This document shows positions 1-5,614 of a DNA stretch of 5,614 nt, piece by piece (within the stretch, counting starts at the first letter, position 1; every line of letters starts with the position of its first letter). A program made the position numbers and the translations under genes. The notes beneath the pieces were generated by a model. That model was not told where the DNA came from. It searched no databases and worked only from the letters and a program-made list of their open reading frames with translations. The stretch comes from Planctomycetota bacterium (GTDB taxonomy: Bacteria; Planctomycetota; Planctomycetia; Pirellulales; UBA1268): the NCBI GenBank assembly GCA_003670825.1, contig QWQL01000205.1, positions 1 to 5,614 of the forward strand. The letters run 5' to 3'.

Positions 1-121
1 GGGCGGACGTGGCTTTGGTCGCGGCGTGATCGGCGGTGGGCGAGGTGCCGCAGCCGGCAAGCAGCACCACGGCCCCGCCGAGCGACCACCGCGGCATGGA
101 GGTGCGAGGAGTGCCGTTCAT
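1..121 (-). CDS. Lipoprotein, N-terminal fragment (cut by window edge)
   Basis: The first 40 codons of a leftward gene are visible; the rest lies beyond the left edge. The product starts MNGTPRTSMPRWSLGG and continues into a short hydrophobic stretch ending in the lipobox LLAGC, with the lipidated cysteine at residue 24. This is a clear type II signal peptide, so the protein should be lipid-anchored on the periplasmic side. After the cysteine the visible chain (GTSPTADHAATKATSA) is the polar, Ala/Thr/Ser-rich linker typical of lipoproteins and gives no family clue. The ATG at 121 lies one base after the stop of the upstream DUF3299-like gene, so the two are probably translationally coupled. 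An internal ATG at residue 9 would leave a shorter but still valid signal peptide; neither start has a good Shine-Dalgarno. Its place at the end of an ABC operon suggests an accessory or substrate-binding role, which is inference only. Confidence 0.75.
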   Translation of the reverse strand, partial: MNGTPRTSMPRWSLGGAVVLLAGCGTSPTADHAATKATSA

Positions 122-122
122 G

Positions 123-815
123 TCATCGCACGCGGGCGTCGTCGAGGTGGTAGAGCACGCCGCCGGTGAGGTCGGCCGTGCCGGCAGGCTGCACGCGAAA
201 CCGGCCGGCGACCTTCGTGAGCCGGGGGGAAAACTCAGTGCCGGCGGGATCGGCCAGCTGCACGAGCACGCGATCGGTGATCTTGGGATTACCGCCGAAG
301 CAGCAATCCCCCTGATCGCGGACCAAGAGAAACTGCACCAGCCCCTGCTGCTGCTTGCCCGGATAGATGTAGCCCTTGAGGAGCACATCGCGGCCCTCCA
401 GCGCCCGGGCCGAGTCGGGCACGGTGGTCGGCAGATCCCCTTCGGCCGGTTGGAGCATCGCGTAGCTCAGCCGCTCGAAGCCCTCGGGGAGTTCGGCGGC
501 ATACTCGGAGGCGAGCGACGTGAGCCCGGCCACCAGCGAGGTCGCTGCCACCACCAGAGCCGCCAAGGCCAGCGGCTTCCCGGTCAGCTCCGTCGGCCGC
601 CGGGCGATGTCGCGAAGCGCGATGACCGCCAGCACGACGCCGATCACGGGCACGGTGGCCAGCCACCAGCCGAAAAACACCAGCGGCGAGACGAGGGCCA
701 CGGCGCCGGCGGCGATCGCCGCCCCCGACAGGGCGCGGTACAGCTCGGCCTCGTCCCGGGGGGTGCCTGCCCGTGAGGCAGATCGCGACGGCGAATCAAA
801 GAGCCCTGTGCCCAT
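123..815 (-). CDS. Membrane protein: DUF4190-like N-terminus + DUF3299-like domain
   Basis: This 230-residue protein has two parts. Residues about 28-102 hold three hydrophobic segments (roughly 28-46, 50-69 and 82-102), with a GWWLATVPVIGVVLAVIALRD stretch that resembles DUF4190 membrane domains. Residues about 110-230 form a soluble domain with VLLKGYIYPG, then FLLVRDQGDCCFGGNP and a VLVQL strand, which matches the layout of DUF3299 (a 'G-x-hydrophobic', FLLV, cysteine motif, V-V-V order). Canonical DUF3299 proteins carry a C-x-H-x-PPPP-x-NQ motif; here it is replaced by CCFGGNPK, with tandem Cys171-Cys172. No signal peptide is evident; the N-terminal 27 residues are polar and likely cytoplasmic, which with three helices would put the soluble domain outside. 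The gene follows the CPFC gene by 9 bases with no clear ribosome site. DUF3299 proteins commonly sit beside FtsX-type ABC permeases, as here. Biochemical function is unknown. Confidence 0.78.
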   Translation of the reverse strand: MGTGLFDSPSRSASRAGTPRDEAELYRALSGAAIAAGAVALVSPLVFFGWWLATVPVIGVVLAVIALRDIARRPTELTGKPLALAALVVAATSLVAGLTSLASEYAAELPEGFERLSYAMLQPAEGDLPTTVPDSARALEGRDVLLKGYIYPGKQQQGLVQFLLVRDQGDCCFGGNPKITDRVLVQLADPAGTEFSPRLTKVAGRFRVQPAGTADLTGGVLYHLDDARVR

Positions 816-824
816 GTCGGCCGG

Positions 825-2312
825 TCAGCGCTCCCCGGTGGGCGCAGTCCGCATCGCGGCCCGCGAGACGATGCCAATGGCGATGACCACACCCGCCCAG
901 ATCAGCCACTTCCACCACGCGACCATCGAGCCGCCGGCCGCGGGGACGGCGGTCTGCTCGGTCGCGGGAGGCTCGGCCGCCGTGATGTCGGTCGGGTCTT
1001 CATCGCCCCGCACGGGGGCGATGGCGGTGGCGAGCGCCGCATCCAGAGCGGTGGGGTCTGCCAGCGTCGTGGAGCCCGGGGGGCCGGCGTTGTCATCGTC
1101 ATCCGCTGCTGGTGGGGCGGCGGCGATCAGCCCCGCCACGCCCGCGAGCGTTGCGGCCCGGCGGACGGCCTCAGGATCGATCGCCTCAAGCTCCGTGATC
1201 GCGGCGGCCGCCTCCGGCAGCGGGCAGGCGCGGAGGTAGTTCACGATCGGCTCACGGACGAAGATGTTGTCAGCCTGCGCCTCCTTGAAGAGCGTCACCA
1301 GGCGGTCGACTGCAGACCAGTCTTGCCAGCGGGCGAGATCGGCGATCACGAGGTCGGCGAGTTTCGGCTCCTCAAGCAAGAGCCGCAGCGAGGCGAGCAC
1401 GCGGTCGCGGGGCACGAGGTCGGATTCCTCGCCGAGAAACCGCAGGGCCATCACCGCGGAGTAGGTTTCGGTGAACGGCACGTCGCGGTCCTTACGGTCG
1501 AGAAACAGCCGATCGACGAGCTCGAGCGCCTCCGGGCCCTTCAGGGCGACGTAGCAGGCGATCAGCGCGTCGAGGCCGCTGCGGGCCTCGGTCTGTTCGG
1601 CAGAGAGGCCGTCGCCCGAGAGCAGCCTGCCGATCCGCTCGGCATCGGCCATGGAGCCGCACGCGCCGAGCATGGTGGCATAGAGTCGGCGGCGGTTGGC
1701 CTGCACCTTCGGATCTTCGATCCAGGCCAGCAGCTCCGCGGGGTTCATCCGGTCCTTCAGTCCGCGGACGTCGGCGTAGGGGGCGACGGCGAACTCGTCG
1801 TAGGCATCCCGGGCGAGCGTGTCGTCTTCGTCCTCGAGGTGCTCCTGGAAGAAGGCGAGGCGGTCGGGCCCCTTCTCGGGCAGGTCGCCGAGCCGCCTGA
1901 CGTAGGCCACCGCCCGGTCGCCCACGCGGATGGGGCTCGACCAGACGAGGTCGGGCGGCTCCACGCCCATCAGGAGGAACAGCGAGCCGACCGGTTTCTC
2001 CTCAAGCATGATTGTCTCGATCGGCTTCGCATCTGCCCCGCTCAGGCCCGCCTCGGCAACGAGGTCGGCCCCCTTGAGCACCTCCACCACCTCGAACTTG
2101 CCCTTGGGGAGTGGCCCGTCGGCCTGCGGCGAGAGTGATCCCGGTGGCGGCGGCTCGACGAGCTTCGCGATCACGGCGGCCTGGCTCTGGGCGATCTCCT
2201 GGGCGAAGGTCAGCGACACCGCCGAGCAGAACGGGCAGGCCCGGGCCGCGGCCGGGAGGGCGAGGATTGCGACGACGGCAGCCAACACGGACCAGCGGAT
2301 GAGGGTCTTCAT
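825..2312 (-). CDS. Secreted, membrane-anchored CPFC protein with helical repeat-like region
   Basis: The product is 495 residues. It starts with a signal peptide (MKTLIRW, then a hydrophobic core, ending AAARA), with predicted cleavage after residue 25. That leaves a mature N-terminus CPFCSAVSLTFAQEI, in which CPFC (residues 26-29) is a thioredoxin-like or metal-binding CxxC. Residues about 45-145 look like a beta-rich domain (KGKFEVVEVLKG, GSLFLLMG, RAVAYVRRL). Residues about 185-395 are almost all amphipathic helix pairs, resembling HEAT-type repeats without a clean consensus. Residues 402-460 form a low-complexity Ala/Pro/Asp linker with DDDD. Residues 463-484 (VAWWKWLIWAGVVIAIGIV) form a membrane helix, followed by a short basic tail. 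Most of the chain should face the periplasm. The ATG at 2312 is chosen because the signal peptide begins there; an in-frame GTG at 2342 would add ten residues and overlap the permease gene. Similar CPFC-starting exported proteins are known from planctomycetes, but their function is not established. Confidence 0.8.
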   Translation of the reverse strand: MKTLIRWSVLAAVVAILALPAAARACPFCSAVSLTFAQEIAQSQAAVIAKLVEPPPPGSLSPQADGPLPKGKFEVVEVLKGADLVAEAGLSGADAKPIETIMLEEKPVGSLFLLMGVEPPDLVWSSPIRVGDRAVAYVRRLGDLPEKGPDRLAFFQEHLEDEDDTLARDAYDEFAVAPYADVRGLKDRMNPAELLAWIEDPKVQANRRRLYATMLGACGSMADAERIGRLLSGDGLSAEQTEARSGLDALIACYVALKGPEALELVDRLFLDRKDRDVPFTETYSAVMALRFLGEESDLVPRDRVLASLRLLLEEPKLADLVIADLARWQDWSAVDRLVTLFKEAQADNIFVREPIVNYLRACPLPEAAAAITELEAIDPEAVRRAATLAGVAGLIAAAPPAADDDDNAGPPGSTTLADPTALDAALATAIAPVRGDEDPTDITAAEPPATEQTAVPAAGGSMVAWWKWLIWAGVVIAIGIVSRAAMRTAPTGER

Positions 2313-2329
2313 GCGACCCAGTCTAATCC

Positions 2330-3721
2330 CTAGCCCAGCCACTTCGCGACGTCGGTGCGGTACGCGGCCAGTGCCGGCAGCAGGGCTGCGAGGATCGCCA
2401 GGGCGATCAGGAACGGCACCAGCAGCAGTTCCGCGGCCGGGGCCGATGAGAGCAGGCTCGCCGAGACCCCGGCGTTGGTCGTGATCAGCGGGCCGATCGC
2501 CGCCACGATCACGTGGCCCAGTGCCCAGCCCACCAGCCCTCCGCCCACGGCCAGGAGCACCGCCTCGATGAGCACCGTGGCGAGCACGTGGCTGCGGCGG
2601 GCGCCCAGCGCCCGCATCACCGCGACGTCGCGGGTCCGCTCGAGCGACGAGCCGACCATGCTCACGAGGATACCGATCGCCGAGACGATCACCACGAGCG
2701 TGGTGACGAGCAGGAGCAGGAGTTCCAGCGGTCGCACGAACAACTGGAGCAGCACGCTGATCTCGCGGATCGGCTCGGCCGCCTGCCCGTCGCGGCCCTC
2801 GTTGATGGCCGTGCGGAGCCCCATCGCGGTGAGCTCGGCCGGCAGGCCCGGCAGCGACACCGTCTCGACGAGGATCGCCGTCACCTCCCGCTGCTCGCGG
2901 GGCAGCGGGGCGGGCCCGTCGGCGGCCGACGCCTGGGGCGCGGGGGTGGTGGCGGCTGCGTCTGCGGCGGCCTCCACCGGCTTGGCATGTCCCTCCTGGA
3001 GATAAAAACCCTCCATGTTCACATACACGCCGCGGTCAACGGGGGTGTCGGTTCGCGCGAGCACGCCGGTGACGGTGAAGGGATCGTGCACGAGGCCGTC
3101 GTCGGCGCCGTGCGTGGGGGAGAAGAGATCGCCCGCGTCGAGGCCGAGGCTGGCGGCGACCTCGGCGCCGAGCACACCGCCGAAGAACTCGTCGTTGCGG
3201 AAGTTTCGCCCCGCCGCAAACGCGAAGGGCTTCGGCGCCGCGCCAGCCGGCGGGCGGCCGACGAGCCGCCCCAGCCAGCGGCCGAAGCCCGAGGCTCCGC
3301 CGCCGCCGTAGGTCAGGCCGTCGAAGTAGGCGGCATTGGTGCCGACTACGCGAAAGCCCTTGAAGTAGTCCCCCATGCAGATCGGCACGGCGGTCCGCAC
3401 GCTGCCGGCAAACCTGCCGGCAACGCCGTCGGCCCGGGCGGAGGCGGGCAGAAACTCCTCGTAGAAGACCCAGGAGATGTTCTCGATCGGCTTGCTGATC
3501 AGGTACACGCTGTTGAGGACCAACTGCAGCGGGCTCCCCTTCGACCCCACGATCAGGTTGTAGCCGAGGCCCGATCCCGAGTTGAACGCCTGCGTGACGA
3601 CGTTGCCGATCACCAGCGTGGCCACGACGAGCGCCACGCCCAGTGCCAGCGACAGGGCCGTGAGGCCGCTGGTCAGCAGCCGCTGTCGGATGTTGCGCCA
3701 GGCGATGCCGAACAACGACAT
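2330..3721 (-). CDS. ABC transporter permease, FtsX/MacB-LolE family
   Basis: This 463-residue inner-membrane protein has the four-helix layout of FtsX-type permeases. TM1 is at about residues 18-42, a large periplasmic domain spans 43-325, and TM2 (about 332-357), TM3 (about 380-408) and TM4 (about 431-455) follow. The cytoplasmic coupling segment between TM2 and TM3 reads ERTRDVAVMRALGARRSHV (361-379), the family hallmark. Just after TM1 comes NLIVGSKGSPLQLVLNSVY (55-73), which I recognise from the subfamily that includes P. aeruginosa PA4065 rather than from LolC/LolE or MacB proper. The periplasmic domain carries a Gly-rich insert (139-164) and an Ala/Pro-rich insert (246-276). The ATG at 3721 lies 20 bases after the ATPase stop; the frame stays open far upstream, but that upstream part only mirrors the ATPase gene. 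It should pair with the neighbouring ATPase as a dimer that moves or remodels something at the outer face of the membrane. The substrate is unknown. Confidence 0.9.
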   Translation of the reverse strand: MSLFGIAWRNIRQRLLTSGLTALSLALGVALVVATLVIGNVVTQAFNSGSGLGYNLIVGSKGSPLQLVLNSVYLISKPIENISWVFYEEFLPASARADGVAGRFAGSVRTAVPICMGDYFKGFRVVGTNAAYFDGLTYGGGGASGFGRWLGRLVGRPPAGAAPKPFAFAAGRNFRNDEFFGGVLGAEVAASLGLDAGDLFSPTHGADDGLVHDPFTVTGVLARTDTPVDRGVYVNMEGFYLQEGHAKPVEAAADAAATTPAPQASAADGPAPLPREQREVTAILVETVSLPGLPAELTAMGLRTAINEGRDGQAAEPIREISVLLQLFVRPLELLLLLVTTLVVIVSAIGILVSMVGSSLERTRDVAVMRALGARRSHVLATVLIEAVLLAVGGGLVGWALGHVIVAAIGPLITTNAGVSASLLSSAPAAELLLVPFLIALAILAALLPALAAYRTDVAKWLG

Positions 3722-3741
3722 AGAAAATCCGTGAGCGAGGG

Positions 3742-4428
3742 TCAGCCGTGATGCACGGCGGCGCGGTTGAAGTCGTCGAGCCGGAGCTGCTTCGGGAACC
3801 GGGCGGCAACCTCGGGGGCGTGCGTGACCACCAGCAGGGCCACGTCCTGCTCGGCACAGGTGGTCGTGAGCAGGTCGATCACCTGGTCTTGATGGGCCGT
3901 GTCGATGCTCGCCGTCGGCTCGTCGGCGAGGATCACCCGCGGGCGGTTGGCCAGGGCCCGGGCGACGGCCACCCGCTGCTGCTGGCCGATCGAGAGTTCG
4001 GCTGGCTTGTGGTCGAGCCGATGCGACAGGCCGACCGAGGCGAGCAGGTCGGCGGCCCGCCAGCGGTCGGGCTTCCCGCTGCCGAACGACATGGCGACCA
4101 GCACGTTCTCCAGGGCCGTGAACCCGGGCAGGAGGTTGAACTGCTGAAACACGAGGCCGAGCTTGTCGGCCCGGAGCCGGTCGCTCGCGGCCTCGCCGAG
4201 CCGGGTGAGGTCGTGGCCGTCGACCCACACCCGCCCCGAGTCGGGCCGCATGATCCCGGAGATCACGTGGAGGAGCGTCGACTTGCCCGAGCCGCTCTGA
4301 CCGGTCAGGGCGACCTGGTCCTTCTCCTCGAGCACGAACCGGTCGATGTCGAGCACCGCCACCGTCTCGCCGCCAGGCATGGCAAACGCCTTTTTGACCT
4401 GCTCGAGTTCGATGACGGGGTTTGGCAT
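3742..4428 (-). CDS. ABC transporter ATP-binding protein, LolD/MacB family
   Basis: This complete 228-residue cytoplasmic ATPase powers the adjacent permease. All nucleotide-binding motifs are present: Walker A GQSGSGKST (43-51), Q-loop glutamine 95 in VFQQFNLLP, signature LSIGQQQRVAVARAL (145-159), Walker B VILADEP (165-171) with catalytic Glu170, D-loop SID (174-176), and the switch histidine 203 in VVTHAPEV. The FQQFNLLPGFTALENV stretch is typical of the LolD/MacB/FtsE group. The signature is LSIGQ instead of the usual LSGGQ, a mild departure seen in some active members. The ATG at 4428 is the first gene start of the leftward operon and follows about 180 bases of non-coding sequence. No strong Shine-Dalgarno precedes it. 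The C-terminus (about residues 210-228, LDDFNRAAVHHG) replaces the usual short regulatory tail. The family assignment is firm; whether it acts in export, lipoprotein handling or metal homeostasis cannot be told from this protein alone. Confidence 0.93.
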   Translation of the reverse strand: MPNPVIELEQVKKAFAMPGGETVAVLDIDRFVLEEKDQVALTGQSGSGKSTLLHVISGIMRPDSGRVWVDGHDLTRLGEAASDRLRADKLGLVFQQFNLLPGFTALENVLVAMSFGSGKPDRWRAADLLASVGLSHRLDHKPAELSIGQQQRVAVARALANRPRVILADEPTASIDTAHQDQVIDLLTTTCAEQDVALLVVTHAPEVAARFPKQLRLDDFNRAAVHHG

Positions 4429-4502
4429 TGAGGGAATCCCAGACTACAGGCGGGCTTCGGTGCTGCCCAGCATCGCGGAAACCGCGGCGGGGCGGCCGCC
4501 GA

Positions 4503-4532
4503 TTGAGCGTCCGCCGCACGGGGGTGTATCAT
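4503..4532 (+). promoter_or_regulatory. Candidate sigma-70-type promoter for gap
   Basis: TTGAGC (4503-4508) matches the -35 consensus TTGACA at four of six positions. TATCAT (4527-4532) matches the -10 consensus TATAAT at five of six, and the spacer is 18 bases. It is the most AT-rich patch in an otherwise G/C-rich intergenic region and faces the GAPDH gene. Transcription would start near 4539, giving a leader of about 70 bases. This is a by-eye consensus match and is unproven. Confidence 0.45.
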
Positions 4533-4596
4533 CCGGCCCCGCCTCAGGGGTTCGGCGTCCGCAACGGAGCGGCGCGGCCGGGCCCCCGCACCGTCC

Positions 4597-4601
4597 AGGA
4601 G
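4597..4601 (+). promoter_or_regulatory. Shine-Dalgarno of gap, supports GTG start
   Basis: AGGAG lies seven bases before the GTG at 4609. It is the only strong Shine-Dalgarno in the window and decides the GAPDH start as GTG, since the conserved N-terminus (PIRVGINGFGRIGR) follows directly. Strong ribosome binding here fits a highly expressed glycolytic gene; the operon on the other strand lacks comparable sites. Confidence 0.8.
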
Positions 4602-4608
4602 ACTCGCC

Positions 4609-5614
<1,006 letters not shown>

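Larger units (their letters stand above)
4429..4608. other. Divergent intergenic region between ABC operon and gap
   Basis: These 180 bases separate two divergent genes, so they must hold the promoters of both, or at least the start of the leftward operon. Rightward, a sigma-70-like promoter is visible (listed separately). Leftward I see no convincing -35/-10 pair; the sequence before the ATPase is G/C-rich, with only TAGTCT (minus strand, around 4441-4446) as a poor -10 candidate. A small inverted repeat GGGA-a-TCCC sits at 4432-4440, four to twelve bases before the ATPase ATG. No AT-rich palindrome of the Zur or Fur type was found. No small ORF with a supported start was seen. Confidence 0.7.

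Noticed and set aside
36..776. Plus-strand open frame of 246 codons at the left end
   Set aside because: It mirrors the DUF3299-like and lipoprotein genes, whose membrane helices and lipobox show that the minus strand is coding.
2313..2342. GTG at 2342 as start of the CPFC protein
   Set aside because: It would put ten residues (MAGLGIRLGR) ahead of a perfect signal peptide and overlap the permease end; the ATG at 2312 is simpler.
2513..3751. Plus-strand open frame of 412 codons opposite the permease
   Set aside because: It is antisense to the permease, has a compositionally biased product (Arg, Gly, His, Glu) with no domain, and has no supported start.
2330..4428. Calling the pair MacAB or LolCDE
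   Set aside because: There is no MacA-type membrane fusion gene, the permease carries no fused ATPase, and the post-TM1 segment matches the PA4065-type group better.
3722..4519. Upstream extension of the permease frame across the ATPase gene
   Set aside because: The extra part is Arg/Pro/Gly-rich and has no similarity to permeases. The true N-terminus MSLFGIAWRNIRQR fits the family at 3721.
4533..4582. Leader hairpin or riboswitch before gap (CCGGCC ... GGCCGG)
   Set aside because: Six complementary bases about 30 apart in G/C-rich sequence are expected by chance, and no known riboswitch core was recognised.
4429..4608. Zur or Fur operator in the divergent region
   Set aside because: I looked for an AT-rich palindrome because of the PA4063-PA4066 analogy, but the region is G/C-rich and shows none.

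Overview
The window is GC-rich chromosomal DNA with a strong G/C bias at third codon positions. It holds one glycolytic gene reading rightward at the right end and a tight leftward cluster of five genes filling the rest. A planctomycete (Planctomycetota) is the best guess. The reasons are a secreted protein beginning with CPFC right after its signal peptide, a fusion of a DUF4190-like membrane part with a DUF3299-like domain carrying a CCFGG motif, and mostly absent Shine-Dalgarno sequences. This assignment is an inference from family resemblance, not from a marker gene.

Layout, left to right. 1-121 (minus) is the N-terminal 40 residues of a lipoprotein that runs off the left edge. 123-815 (minus) is a membrane protein with a DUF3299-like C-terminal domain. 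825-2312 (minus) is a secreted CPFC protein with a helical-repeat-like middle and a C-terminal membrane anchor. 2330-3721 (minus) is an FtsX/MacB-type ABC permease, and 3742-4428 (minus) is its LolD/MacB-type ATPase. 4429-4608 is a divergent intergenic region with a plausible promoter for the rightward gene. 4609-5614 (plus) is type I glyceraldehyde-3-phosphate dehydrogenase, almost complete but cut by the right edge.

The five leftward genes are separated by 20, 17, 9 and 1 bases, so they very probably form one operon transcribed in the order ATPase, permease, CPFC protein, DUF3299 protein, lipoprotein. ATPase and permease form a type VII (mechanotransmission-type) ABC pair, which does not transport through its membrane helices but works on substrates at the outer face of the inner membrane. 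The three following genes all encode exported or membrane-bound proteins and are natural partners. The set resembles the Pseudomonas aeruginosa PA4063-PA4066 module (periplasmic protein, ABC ATPase, FtsX-like permease, DUF3299 protein), which is known to respond to zinc limitation. Here the module seems extended by the CPFC protein and a second lipoprotein. No substrate is known, and the metal link is by analogy only.

No tRNA, rRNA, CRISPR array, insertion sequence, attachment site or replication origin was seen.
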